Assembly (NCBI GenBank): GCA_023014485.1
Contig: JAJOZX010002582.1
Span: forward strand, 174,001 to 238,000
Length of the DNA stretch: 64,000 nt
From: Bathynomus jamesi
Taxonomy: Eukaryota; Arthropoda; Malacostraca; Isopoda; Cirolanidae
Reading direction: 5' to 3'
The first letter of the stretch is position 1; each line of letters opens with the position of its first letter. Under the pieces are notes generated by a model. It was not told the DNA's origin, did no database searches, and saw only the letters and a program-made list of their open reading frames with translations. The position numbers were made by a program, and so were the translations under genes. This document shows, piece after piece, positions 23,271 to 33,845 of this stretch.

Positions 23271-23576
23271 CTTGTGCGGACGCATGAGAATAGCTTCCCT
23301 CACCAGCTATCTGCAAAGCAGATACGATCCAGCTTTGGGACAGGATCAGGGAAATATTTTATTTATTTATTTTTTACGAGAGAGAGAGAAAAAACAAGAA
23401 AAAACTAGTGTTTGTCATTTACCATTACTTATTCGGACTTTAGTGAATTTAATTTTCCCAGAAGAGTTCCTTGTTCCATGTACGGTCTGTGTGTATCATG
23501 CATATACCTTGTTAACCTTGTTTGGGTTCAGTGCGTCGGTCTTTCTTCACACGAAGGTCAAGCTGGTAGCCCGCCT
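23041..23576. other. Stretch with AC microsatellite, no gene seen
   Basis: An (AC)n run at about 23224-23269 is the only clear feature. Confidence 0.55.
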
Positions 23577-25128
23577 CTAGTCCTGGCTTGGTGGAGGAGC
23601 GAGTTGCTCTCTTGCGCTCTCCACTGGTACTGTCCTGAGCCAGGCATCTAGTCTTCTCTTGAAGACTTCAACTTTGGCCCCTGTAATGTTTCTGAGGTCC
23701 TTTGGAAGCTGGTTAAAAATTCTTGGCCCCCTGACAACCAAGCTATTTTCCTTCACAGTTGACGAGGTCCCTTGTCGGGCCTTTAATTTGGGAACACTAC
23801 ACATCCTGCCTTTCCTATTTTCCAGTGTTGTTTGAATGGTAATTGGGTATAGTTTGAGGTTTGGTACCAGTTTTTCAATAATTTTCCATACGTAGATTAT
23901 GGTATACCTCTCTTCTTCTTCTTTCCAGGGAGTACAGATTTAGTTTACGTAGTCTTTCCCAGTAATTGAGTTTTTTGCAGCCATCAATCTTTTCTCTGAA
24001 ATGTGTCTGCGTTTCTTCGTTTATTAATTTCTTCCTTTTTATATGGGGACGTCAAAACTGAGCAGTATTCAAGTTTTGGTATAATCAGTGTTTTTAGCAG
24101 GGGAATCATTACTGTCTTGTCCCTCCTTTTGAACGTTCTTACTACCTGCCCCGCGACTCTCTTTGTTTATTGCTATCTGATTTTGTCTCGAATTTGGCAT
24201 CATCGGTCATTATTACCCCCGAGTCGACCGTTTTCGCGCTTCTCTGAATTTCTTTTCGATCTGGAGCATAATATGCAGTCTTTTTAAGTTCCTCATTTCT
24301 ACCATATCTCAGGAGCTAAAATTTCTCGTTATTAAATGTCATATTTTTGTCTTCTGACCATTTGTATATTTTGTTTGTGTCCTTCTGCAAGGCCTCTACT
24401 TCGTTTGCATCGCTGATTTTTCTGCTGATTTTTGTATCGTCCGCAAATGATGTTACTATACTGTTGCTGTTTACTCCACTGTCTATGTCTGTTAGCATGA
24501 TAATGAACAAGAGTCGGGCCAGCACTGTTGTACCTTGTACTGAGCTGCGTACTTCTGATTCTGATGATGATACACCTTGAATTTTGACCACCTGTAGTCG
24601 ATTTCTGAGGAAGTTGTAGATCCATTTTCTCACTTTGCCCGTTATTCCCACATATGTTTCATTCTATATGCTATTATACCATGATCGCATTTGTCGAAAG
24701 CTTTAGCAAAATCCGTGTATATGACATCATAGTTTTCATTGCCTTCAAGTACATCTAGGACATTGTTATATAATGCTCTACAAGTTGTGATAGGCATGAT
24801 CTTCCTGATCGGAATCCGTGTCTAGGGATCTTCTCCATATCCAGTATAAGGGTGTAGCTATTTAATTTTTACAGTTTTTAATTAATAGTGCGTTCCATTT
24901 GTCCGGACCTGCAGCTGAATGTGATTTCATTTGTCCTATAGCTCTCGCTACATCTTCGCTACATTCTCCTTGCAATTTCTCTTTGAAGAATGCATCTATG
25001 TCAAGTCTTTGTCACTTTTTGGGGTACTGAACACCGATTCATACTGGGCTCTCAATGTTTCAGATATTTCTTTTAGATAGTTTGTTAGTTCATTATTTCC
25101 TTTCCTAAGGGGCCCTATAGTAGCGCGC
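23577..25128 (-). pseudogene. CR1-like LINE reverse transcriptase, 5'-truncated and frameshifted
   Basis: Reverse transcriptase of a non-LTR retrotransposon read right to left. From about 25000 the codons give the KSHSAAGPDKWN-type start of the RT. Then a DYDVIYTDFAKAFDKCDHG-like block (about 24680-24730), GITGKVRKWIYNFLRNRLQV, IVTSFADDTKISRKIS with the FADD catalytic motif, KIIEKLVPNLKL-like sequence near 23870-23900, and ENSLVVRGPRIFNQLPKDLR with VFKRRLDAWLRTV at the C-terminus. It is the same family as the interrupted LINE at 51726-59535 and is uninterrupted at both of that copy's insertion sites. TA tracts bound the 5' truncation. Frameshifts make it inactive. Confidence 0.88.
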
Positions 25129-25163
<35 letters not shown>

Positions 25164-25508
25164 TTTAAACATTTCACCTCACTTTTTATTGAAATAAATT
25201 AAAAAAAAAATTAAATGACATTAGAATCACATTGACTTCGAACGAAACTTTATGAGAAATAGACACAATCTCGTTTCAGTACAGAACAAATATTTCGTAA
25301 TTGTTCGCACGATGGTTTGTGTACCGTTTTCTCTAATTTTTAACGGATGACTTTTTTTTTTTGTAATTTTTGTTTTAATTTGTTAAATAAATTAAGTTCG
25401 TTTAGAAAGTTTTTAACATCGTTCTTGTGACCTGACAGATATATAAAAATAGAGGCGAACGGTTAGGTATGTAGGATTTAAAAAAAAAGGTTTCTAAACA
25501 ATAAGATA

Positions 25509-25793
25509 TAACCTTTGGTTAGCTTCCGCCCGAATTATTCATTCTGACGAAGGTCAAGCTTTTCACTCCACCTTAGACCTACAGTTTAACGTGCAATCCG
25601 AACCACGCCCCACCAGCAGCAGCCCAGCCTCTTAACCACTAGGCCACCTAGGGTACCCATTTATCTACCAACCACTTTCTTTATTGTGTGGAAGGATGAA
25701 CAGCTGGGTTTTGCTGCGCGCCGGCTGCCGTCGGGTCTCGAACCCGGGGCCGATGGATTCGTAGTCAGCGACGCTAACCACTACACCACCGAG

Positions 25794-25797
<4 letters not shown>
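25509..25797 (-). repeat. Dimeric tRNA-derived SINE (copy 2)
   Basis: Same two-headed structure as 8163-8466, differing at a few positions, including an extra AGC in the CAGCAGCAGCCC stretch. A and B boxes of both heads are intact by eye. A TA tract (25797-25838) follows immediately. Confidence 0.8.
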
Positions 25798-25842
<45 letters not shown>

Positions 25843-26620
25843 TAATAATTTTTATATTATATATACACTGTGACTGATACAAGTAAATTTGCGCTGCCTT
25901 AGGGAAGAAAAACAAACTTGCGGTGCATCTCGCTCCTGAAGAATCATGCACCAGAACTGATAATAACTGGAGGTGTCTGCAATACAAACTAATGAAAATT
26001 ACAATAAATCTGGATGTTCTTTGGACTAGACTAAGACACAGCATTGTTGCTTTCAGTGGTGATGAACTACGTACGGGGCCTCGTCAGTATTTTGACCCCC
26101 TATTTGTTTGGCAATGCCGCTGCGAGCTGTTCCTACCCTGAAATGGGCGTGTGGGTGGAATGATGCTCCATGTGAAAAGATGTTTAACTCTATACTTCCA
26201 CTTAAACTATGAAAGCATCGATGAATAATATATAATATATATATATATATATACTGTATGCAATGACACAATTAAACACGTGAAATGAATGAATGCTGTA
26301 AACCACAAGGAAAAGTAAAAATGATTGGAATCATTTTTACTTTTCCTTGTGGCTTACATCATATACTATATATATATATATATATATTTTATTTTCATTG
26401 TATGTTTCAATGTGCCTGACTGACGGACTAGGCGTATTAATATTAATTATTTAAAGTAAGCGGTCGGTTTGGTATGACATTGGCCTGTTTTGAACTATTT
26501 TATCTGCATTTAAATGGGTGTTTAGGCCTAATTTGAATTTTAAATGTGCATCAAGAACACTGAATCTTTGGTAGAATGTAAAAAGTCTCCAGTTTGGTGT
26601 TCCTTAATCATAAAAATGTA

Positions 26621-26684
<64 letters not shown>

Positions 26685-27638
26685 GGGCTATGAAGGCGTG
26701 GTCTGCGGTCACGTGGTAGGTCTACGCTTTCGCGGGCGTGGTGTCGTCATCAATGAGTGTGACGTAACGGGCAAAGAGCATAGAGCCATAGATGATGAGT
26801 TTCGTCACAATCCGTCTGTCACATCACGCGTTACGTGATGTTACTTGGTTAATCTTAGGAATGTCTCGTCGTGAAGGGCGATTTCCTCTCGCGTTTTTTC
26901 CTCATTTTCGACTTTATAAGAAGCTAAAGTTCCTCTCTACCAGTTTTCAGATCAATTCACGCGCATCGTTCCCATCCATGTTAGGAGGAGGGTTTTTATT
27001 TTCACGTACACACACGTACACACGATTTTTCGATTCGTGGTAGGTCCGTGTGGAGGTCTGTATGTGTAGGTCCAAGTCGGATACGCGGTTGCTTATGACA
27101 CATTTTAAAGGCATTAATTTGAAAAAGAATGTGTTGTTTTCAGTCAATACTAATAATAATAACAATAACAACAATATTTCGAATGCAAGATGAAATCCAG
27201 TAGGAGGATAGAATAAATGTATGGGCCTATTTGTTATTATACGGTACTCTCAATATTTACTGTTAGTAAATATATAGACTGAGCCTTCTCAGCATACGAT
27301 TCTCGTAACGGAACGTTAATCTCAAGAATGTAAATTACGAACAATTAACCTATCAAACGCGAATGTAGACCCATTATGAGTTTTTTCATTATAAACCTAG
27401 TTTTAACTTGCAGTGAGCATATACACTAAAGCACAGTATTGAATTTATTGCTCTTTTGCTGGATGAAGTTAAAATAAATGTTATTTTAACACGTTTTGAT
27501 TAACCTCAGCAGGAAGTGGAAAATTCAACGCTGTAGAGTGCTCTGAAGAGGTAAATGATTGTATATAGAGTCGTTAAATATCTTTCTTCCCCAACGTCGT
27601 TGTTGGACGATTTGCTGAATGGTTCCTATTTGTTTCAG
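25798..27638. other. Stretch upstream of the host exons, mostly repeats
   Basis: Contains TA tracts (25798-25838, 26227-26252, 26365-26387), the hairpin at 26298-26357 and an AC run passing into TA at about 26623-26683. From 26684 to 27638 the DNA is less repetitive and is probably an intron of the host gene, ending in the pyrimidine-rich acceptor at 27621-27638. No further exon could be supported. Confidence 0.5.
26298..26357. repeat. Perfect or near-perfect hairpin, 60 bp
   Basis: CCACAAGGAAAAGTAAAAAT and its inverted copy flank the GATTGGAATC centre. TA tracts lie on both outer sides within about 70 bp. It resembles the 514-663 foldback in setting but not in sequence. Confidence 0.75.
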
Positions 27639-27775
27639 CGGCTGATTTGGCGGCCAGTTCGAACGTGCAGGATGCGTTCGTTATTGCCGTGGAACAGCGT
27701 GCCAGGGAGCGGCTCGAGAGGCTGTCAGCCCTCAAGAAGATCAAGCCGGTTGACATGACCAAACTTTCCACGCAA
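27639..27775 (+). CDS. Host gene internal exon, unrecognised protein
   Basis: A 137-nt coding exon. The acceptor is the pyrimidine-rich TCCTATTTGTTTCAG ending at 27638 and the donor is GTAAGT at 27776. The exon starts with two bases of a split codon and ends on a codon boundary. It encodes about 45 residues: LAASSNVQDAFVIAVEQRA, then RERLERLSALKKIKPVDMTK and LSTQ. The middle is a charged, probably helical segment. Its last codon joins in phase to the exon at 28581. I do not recognise the protein. The charged helix followed by a disordered region would fit a cytoskeletal or scaffolding protein, but that is only a guess from composition. Confidence 0.75.
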
Positions 27776-27959
27776 GTAAGTCAGTTATCTTTTTCCGTCC
27801 ACGCTCATCTCCACCTTCTTTTCAGTTTCTCTTCAGTAAAAGAACTTAAGTCATATTGAGTGTTCATTCAATCCCCTCGCTGCTTCTGCATCTGCATTCG
27901 TCAGATACCGAGTCTTCCCACGATCGAATGAACCATCTCTGAAACGAGGCTAATACGTT

Positions 27960-28100
27960 CGGAAGGAAGGTCAAAAGCAGGACGAAGGATGTACGGAAGG
28001 TCAAAAGCAGGACGAAGGACGTACGGAAAGTCAAAAGCAGGACGAAGGACGTACGAAAGGTCAAAAGCAGGACGAAGGACGTACGGAAGGTTAAAAAACA
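27960..28100 (+). repeat. Minisatellite, 30-bp unit, about four copies
   Basis: The unit GGAAGGTCAAAAGCAGGACG plus AAGGACGTAC is repeated in tandem with single-base changes (for example GGAAAGTC and CGAAAGGTC). Because 30 is a multiple of three, all frames stay open, which produces spurious repeat proteins on both strands. It lies inside the intron. Confidence 0.92.
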
Positions 28101-28261
28101 GGCCACGAATGTTTCTTGTTTCGTTTTGTTTATCCTGTCCGAACGTTTTTGAGCAAAGTTCAATGTTTGAGTCATTAATTAATTGATCAAAGTTTTATTA
28201 AAATTGAGGTCTTGGGTTTTATTTGAACATCTTTTAATTGATAATAATTATAATGTTTAAG

Positions 28262-28456
28262 ATTGTTTAACCTCATCCACAACATCTATAAGGTCGTGTG
28301 ATAGAGGAGACCCACAGTTTAATGTGGGATCCGAACCATTGCCACACCAAGGTGGGTCCAGAAAAGTTAATCGCTGAAATATGATGTTCAATCCCAGACT
28401 CGAACCGAAAACCTTCAGATTAAAAGTCCAACGCTACTTCGGTGTTTTTTTTTTTC
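28262..28456 (-). repeat. Composite SINE with a tRNA-Lys(UUU)-like head
   Basis: On the minus strand GGACTTTTAATCTGAAGG followed by TTCGGTTCGAGTC matches the anticodon arm and T arm of tRNA-Lys with a UUU anticodon. The acceptor and D arms are degraded, so it is not a functional tRNA. Downstream is GGTTCGGATCCCACATTAAA and TGTGGGTCTCCTC, the module shared with the other SINEs. A T-run at 28446-28456 lies beside the head. Confidence 0.6.
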
Positions 28457-28580
28457 ACCAAGTAAGTAGGTTTAGTAATTAAGTTTTATGATTCAGTAGG
28501 TTGTAGTAGGTTCAGTAGATTTAAGTACTTATTTGGCTGTGTTGAGTAGATGGAATGAATGATGGTCCATTTGTTCGCAG

Positions 28581-29260
28581 CTGTCAGAGCCTGCACCGCA
28601 GCAGCGCAGTCGGAGTCCTCCGGAGGCCAAAGCGGAGGACGTGAACGGCGTCCTCGATACCTCCCCCATCTACGTGACGAGCGTCCCCAACCTGACCTCT
28701 TCCTCCACCCCTGTGCAGAGGTCTTCCTCGAGGACGAGGTCTCGGTCCTCCACTCCCGGTCGTACGTCCTCCTCCAGCCCCCGTCACCAACCCAAGTCGT
28801 CCCCGACAGCGACCCCCAGACGAGAACCTTCCCTCCCAACCTCCTCCTCCTCGGACGCTCCCCCAGCCCCCACTCCCACACCGGGAAAGAAAAGAGGGAG
28901 CATTATTCCCAGTCAGCCTCGAGGTCAGCCTCCCCCTTTGGTGACCCCCCACGAGGCGGAACTCGACGGAGGGAACAAGAGCGGAGACGAACTCGAACTC
29001 ACGCACGACCTCGACAACGACGATAACGACGACAACGTCTGTACTACCGGGGACTCGCGGTCCGAAGACGACCTCGACGACGAAGTAAGCGAGAGCGGGG
29101 ACTCGCTCCCGGCCACCCCCGAGAAGACCTACGGATTGGGGGCGCATCCCTCGAGGGAGGCGCGGAGGGAAGTCCTGCTGGACTCAAAAAACCACGTGGT
29201 AGAAAGGCCAAGGTCGCCCTTGGAGTACACCACTTCACTGGAAAGCAAAGACAGCAGCAG
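28581..29260 (+). CDS. Host gene internal exon, Ser/Pro/Arg-rich and acidic protein region
   Basis: A 680-nt exon opening in phase 0 after TTGTTCGCAG and ending before GTAAGGAAGG, leaving two bases of a split codon, so a further exon must follow. It encodes about 226 residues. LSEPAPQQRSRSPPEAKAED comes first, then VNGVLDTSPIYVTSVPNLTS and a long Ser/Arg/Pro stretch (residues about 40-85). Next are PPPLVTPHEAELDGG and an acidic segment with HDLDNDDNDDN and DDLDDEVSESGDSLPATPEK. It finishes with RPRSPLEYTTSLESKDSSR. The composition indicates intrinsic disorder with many possible SP/TP phosphorylation sites. GC content is far above the surrounding introns. Phase matches the exon at 27639-27775. 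No family is recognised. Confidence 0.78.
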
Positions 29261-32200
29261 GTAAGGAAGGTTTCGTTCAGAGGCGAGGCTGGGCAGCTCG
29301 GTTCATTCCGATTTTTAGTTTTAGGAAAACGGACTGGATTTCGGTAGAATGCTCTCAATCCTGTCGAGTCCTATTTCATCCGAAACCGTTCTTAAAGACT
29401 TAACCCAAAATTACCGGAATGAAGTATAACTCTGTCTCTTAAACGTTTACGTTTGTGCTGAGAAGCGTGAATACTTTTAATATAAAACTCCTAGTGATGT
29501 AGACGTCATACGTTTGATGCTAAAATGGAAATTAGAATTAAAGCCTTAAAAGGTATTATAAAGGCAATCGTCCATCAACGTGAACATGTGGAGGAAGACT
29601 TCCCGTTTGAAGCACTTTGAATGTTTAATACAAAGCCTTTCGAGGAGATGATGTTGGAAACTCCCATCACAGTATTTCATTCATATCCTTTTGAAGCTGA
29701 AACTAGAGTATATTGTATTTTGAAACTTCACAAAGTATAAACACTGCCAGTGTATACGCAGCACGAGAAAATCTATACACCCAATGAAGCCCGCTGATAG
29801 ACCACTGTAGAAATACGTTTTGATTTACTGTCGTCATATATTTATTTACATATTGTGTAGTTCCCCCTGATATAATCTCTATATATAACTTTTCTTTTAA
29901 TTTAAGCGATAAACGGTACTCCCACTATGGCCCAGTGCCAGACAGTGCCAGAATTATTTGAGATACGTTCTTGCCAACACGTGGTCCTCATATAAAAGAT
30001 AAGTCGAAAATCCCATTCATATATTTGCCTAAATTTTAACGCAACTTCGTATCATTTTCCGAAAGGATTCGTTGATACGGTACCATGGTGGTATCCCCCT
30101 TCGGTTAGCCAGTGCGAGTAATCAGTATCGCGCATTCGTTGATGTAAGGCGATGCATTCTTACCAAGAGAGCGTATCCTTAAAAGAAAATGTAGAGAATG
30201 TTGCACCAGACTGATGTCGTGCCTTGGCATCACTTTGGCGTAAAATTTTTTACCAATTAAGGCGTAGTATTCATTACGTTATGCTTCAATAGACGAGAAA
30301 TACGAGTATAATCCATATATGTACGAACCTGTTACTTTTTTCACAGTTTATATATATATATATATATAAAAAATCTTGATTGGGATTAGTCACACACACA
30401 CACACACACACACATTGTGCGATATATTGTAAATGACTAATTGAGTTCATGCATATATCCTTAAAAAAAAAAATATTAATTTTAAAACTTTATATAAAGA
30501 ATATACGTGAGTAATAAGGTTCGAAGCCATCTAACAAACGGTATTTGACGGGCGCAACCAAACAGTAGGGCAACTGAAGTACTTTCATAAAATATAATAT
30601 ATATATATGCTTCATTCGTGTTTGCGAATTAATAAATGAGACTTAGCGACTTCGGTCGTTGTCATGGAAACGATGCTTTATTTAGAATAAAAATTAAATT
30701 TTATAAAGCTTTTACGCATAATTGTTTACGTCATCGCGAATTTGGTGTAGTTGGGAATTACTTCCCGCTTGGCGCCATTTCCATTGACGGTCCGAAAATG
30801 GGAATGGTTGGAGTAGGATTTCCAAGTTTTGGGAAAGTGTAAAGAAAACTTTGACGCAGTTGGGGGCCCAAAGGGGTATTTTCTATGAAATATCTAATTA
30901 AAAAAATGGAAATCGTAAAGAGAGAATGGGAATCTCAAAGGAGACGATTTTATCGAATTGAAAATCGCCTCCTCTGAGATTCTCACTTTCGGGTTTCTCT
31001 CCTCATTTTTGGGAAAAAAACTGAAGTGGGAATGATCGAGATTGGGAGAAGACCATGTGTGAGAGTGTAGATGATATTCATGCTGAATTTGAACGATCTT
31101 GAACGATTGGGTAAACTCTGACGTAAAATAGTGGAGTGTAAAAGTTAAAGCGTTTGAAATTCTTAAGTAAACATACCCACGTAGGTACCCAGCGAATGCC
31201 ATAAGCGTAGGTATGGATGCGCTGTCTCGTTACAGGGTATGCGCATCAGCGAAATCAAAGCATTGACTGGTGGTGGTCGATGTAACCAAGAAAGAAAAGA
31301 GGGAAGAGAAACGAGAACGTGAATGCCCGGGCTCAACGAGGCGCGTGCAGGCTTCAAAGAAAAGCAAGCTCTCCTTCGCAGTTGTGGGGCTCTGAACCCG
31401 AGACCCTACTATCTCCAGAAGGAAACAAACGGGCTTCCTACAAAGGTGTCAACGGATGTCAACGTCATAAACGGTGACACCTCGCGGAATAGGGGAGAAG
31501 GACTCTACTTCCAACGAGGCTACGTGCGAGGCATTCATTGAACCGTCCGTAGTTCCTTCGTCTCTCTGGAAGAAGAACTGCGTATGAAGTTCGTGACAAA
31601 CTTTTTTGCGGTTAAAATAGTGAACATTAACTAATAAAAATAAGTTTATTTTCCACTAGCTATTGCTTCACTATTCCATTTCAAGCAACTATTCCATTTC
31701 AAGCAACTATTCCATTTCAAGCAACTATTCCATTTCAAGCAATTTGTTCACAAGCACAGATGCTACACTATTCCTATACCAAGATCTAAATATATACAAT
31801 TGATATACCAGGGGCGGATCCAGACCGACGCAACCGCGGTCAGAAAAATATGCGCTCCGTTTGAATGGGTCAAATAATTGTTTTATACATTGTCAATGTG
31901 TTTTATTCGTGGAAACATTGAATGAACTGACGTTAATAAATTAAGAGGAAAAACCTTTAATATCAAAGATGAAAAATGTTTATTTGCTAATGTAGGAAAA
32001 TAGAGAGAGAAGAGTCATGGTATAGTCTTGTGGGGTGAATGGAGAAAATTTTTGAGTTTGTGAAAGAATCGAAATATTTTGGGTGTTTGACTGATAAGGC
32101 GATAAAAGTACATTGGAAAGTGAAAATAAGTGAAGTAAGGTAAGCGTGTCATAAACAAATAAAAAACTTGATAGGAAGGAAGTGTTTGAGTGGGGAAGCG

Positions 32201-32337
32201 GCGCAAGAAGTTTACACGAAGGTATAGTGATGTCAACGCTGATGTATGAATATGAAACACTCGTTTGCCATCGTTGTTCACTTTTAGAAATAAGAGAAGG
32301 TACAGCTGTTGCTCTAACATGCGTATTATTATTATTA
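29261..32337. other. Probable intron or intergenic stretch, no further exon supported
   Basis: Unique-looking AT-rich sequence with TA and AC tracts near 30349-30415, an imperfect hairpin near 30920-30985 (inverted GAATCTCAAAGGAGACGATT), and an 18-bp minisatellite at 31677-31743. A single CAGGGGCGGATCCAG end-like motif at 31809 has no visible partner. Downstream exons of the host gene are expected, but none could be identified. Confidence 0.45.
31677..31743. repeat. Minisatellite, 18-bp unit, about four copies
   Basis: CCATTTCAAGCAACTATT is repeated in tandem with perfect copies. The last unit diverges. Confidence 0.95.
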
Positions 32338-32430
32338 TTACTATCATCGCGAGTCGAACTCCCGACCTCAGTGTCTTCACTCGGCTTATAGGGAAGTTAC
32401 CCACTTAATAACGGGCACTGGCATCATGAG
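32338..32430 (-). repeat. tRNA-like SINE fragment, family C copy 1
   Basis: On the minus strand TTATTAAGTGGGTAACTTCC (A-box region) precedes GACACTGAGGTCGGGAGTTC with a B-box-like GGGAGTTCGACTC. A related copy lies at 33478-33618. An ATT run adjoins it. Confidence 0.5.
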
Positions 32431-32565
32431 AGGTAACGCTTGATAATCCCATTATATCTTTGTATGTGTAAGCTAATTGATTTAAATGTTTTCAGTCCCG
32501 AGCTCAAGCGCCGTGCCCACCCTATTAACAATATGGGAAGTGGATTATAAGATATAGTGTATATA

Positions 32566-33091
32566 CAGGGTGTCCCATAAGTCCGGTCTGATAGGAAAAT
32601 TTATTTTAAATTAAATTTACAAAAGTTATACATTAGAAGTAAAACAGATGTTCAAATTGATGTCTTGTTTTGGGACTTTTTTGGATCACCTGAAGATCAG
32701 GGCCCCCAGCCTTCGTTAGTTAGCCTTATAAAGCTAACTAACGAAAATATCACGACTTAACCTAACCAATTGTTAGGTCAACTGTACGCCCTTGACGATT
32801 GGTTAGGTTAAATCGTGATATTTTCGTTAGCCTTATGAAGGCTAACTAAAGAAGGCTGGGGGCCCTGATCTTCAGGTGATCCCTTTTTTTTTTCAGGTAG
32901 AAAGACGGAGGCCTTTTTTTCGCGAATGTACCTCACTTCCGTATTAGCCATTGCGTGTTACTCTACCTGCAACAAGAAAAAGGTCCCAAAACAAGACATC
33001 AATTTGAACATTTGTTTTCGTTCTAATGTATTAATTTTGGAAATTTAATTTAAAATAAATTTTTCTATCAGACCGGACTTATGGGACACCC

Positions 33092-33093
<2 letters not shown>
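32566..33093. mobile_element. Tc1/mariner-type MITE with long TIRs (family copy 2)
   Basis: TIRs of about 53 bp begin CAGGGTGTCCCATAAGTCCG. The inner sequence GATGTTCAAATTGATGTCTT is shared with 8496-8733 and is itself repeated inverted near the right end. No transposase is present. A 200-bp foldback is nested inside at 32683-32882. Confidence 0.88.
32683..32882. mobile_element. Foldback element family B, copy 2, nested in a MITE
   Basis: Nearly symmetrical arms starting GGATCACCTGAAGATCAGGG run inward through AGCCTTCGTTAGTTAGCC and CACGACTTAACCTAACCAAT. It lies within a T-run of the host MITE. The related MITE at 8496-8733 lacks it, so it was inserted later. Confidence 0.88.
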
Positions 33094-33119
<26 letters not shown>

Positions 33120-33123
<4 letters not shown>

Positions 33124-33285
33124 GAAACGACGTAAGTACAGAGGAGTGTTCTGCACACGAGGAAGAGAAATAACAAACAAATGAAAAATAAGGCACCCGC
33201 CCGGGCGGGTGCCTTATTTTTCATTTGTTTGTTATTTCTCTTCCTCGTGTGCAGAACACTCCTCTGTACTTACGTCGTTTCTATA
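33120..33285. repeat. Perfect 166-bp palindrome without a loop
   Basis: By eye every base from 33120 to 33202 pairs with 33203-33285. The centre is CCCGCCCGGGCGGG and the outer end is TATAGAAACGACGTAAGTAC. No coding sequence. A TA tract adjoins on the left, and another lies about 30 bp to the right. Confidence 0.9.
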
Positions 33286-33313
33286 CGTTAATATACTGCG
33301 CGGTCATTGCAGT

Positions 33314-33348
<35 letters not shown>

Positions 33349-33477
33349 ATATATATATATATATGCTAATAGAATTTTAGAAGAGTCCAGAATAAGGTTT
33401 CAGCTCAGTGACACAATAAATACTTTTAAAATTAGATTAAATAAATGTTACTGCTAATTTCTTCCATTTTGTTCCGA

Positions 33478-33618
33478 CGAAGGAGTAGTGAAGACCATTT
33501 TTGCCTCCGCCTCTGCCTCAATTAATTCTCAGTATCGGGATTCGAACCCCCTAACCTCAGTGTCTTCACTTCGCTTGTAAGGAAACTATGTTAGGCTGCT
33601 TACTCAGCTACGGGCACT
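33478..33618 (-). repeat. tRNA-like SINE fragment, family C copy 2
   Basis: On the minus strand GAGTAAGCAGCCTAACATAG (A-box region) and GGGGGTTCGAATCCC (B box) flank GAAGTGAAGACACTGAGGTT, the sequence shared with 32338-32430. A Glu/Gly-coding-like GAGGCAGAGGCGGAGGC stretch follows. Confidence 0.5.
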
Positions 33619-33629
33619 CACATATATTT

Positions 33630-33845
33630 TAGGCTCTCCTAGGAAGAAGTGGCTAAGCGACCAAAGTTAAAAAAAAAACGCCAGAAAGCGCCGTTAAAGT
33701 TAAAGTGCCTTTTGAACTTTTGAAGATATTTCGTCGAAATATGTTCAAAACTTATGGCAACTTTAAATGGCACTTTAACTGCGCTTTCTGCTTTTTTTTT
33801 TTTTTTTTTAACTTTAGTCGATTAGCCACTTCTTCTTATGGCCTT
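33630..33845. mobile_element. Foldback MITE family A, copy 2
   Basis: The left arm is CTCCTAGGAAGAAGTGGC with GCCAGAAAGCGCCGTTAAAG. The right arm is inverted and carries a T-run of about 20 nt. It is more diverged than copies 1 and 3. Confidence 0.8.

Larger units (their letters stand above)
27776..28580 (+). other. Intron of the host gene (805 nt)
   Basis: GTAAGT at 27776 and TTGTTCGCAG ending at 28580 define a phase-0 intron. It contains a 30-bp minisatellite and SINE-like sequence. Confidence 0.75.

Noticed and set aside
27960..28100. CRISPR-like array of 30-bp repeats
   Set aside because: The units are directly adjacent with no unique spacers, and the locus is a eukaryotic intron. It is a minisatellite.
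28370..28450. Functional tRNA-Lys gene
   Set aside because: Only the anticodon and T arms match. The acceptor and D arms do not pair, and SINE sequence is attached.
28584..29147. Long minus-strand frame opposite the second host exon
   Set aside because: It is a shadow of the GC-rich plus-strand exon, which has correct splice borders and phase.
31809..31990. TIR element starting CAGGGGCGGATCCAG
   Set aside because: The left end looks like a transposon terminus, but no inverted partner was found.
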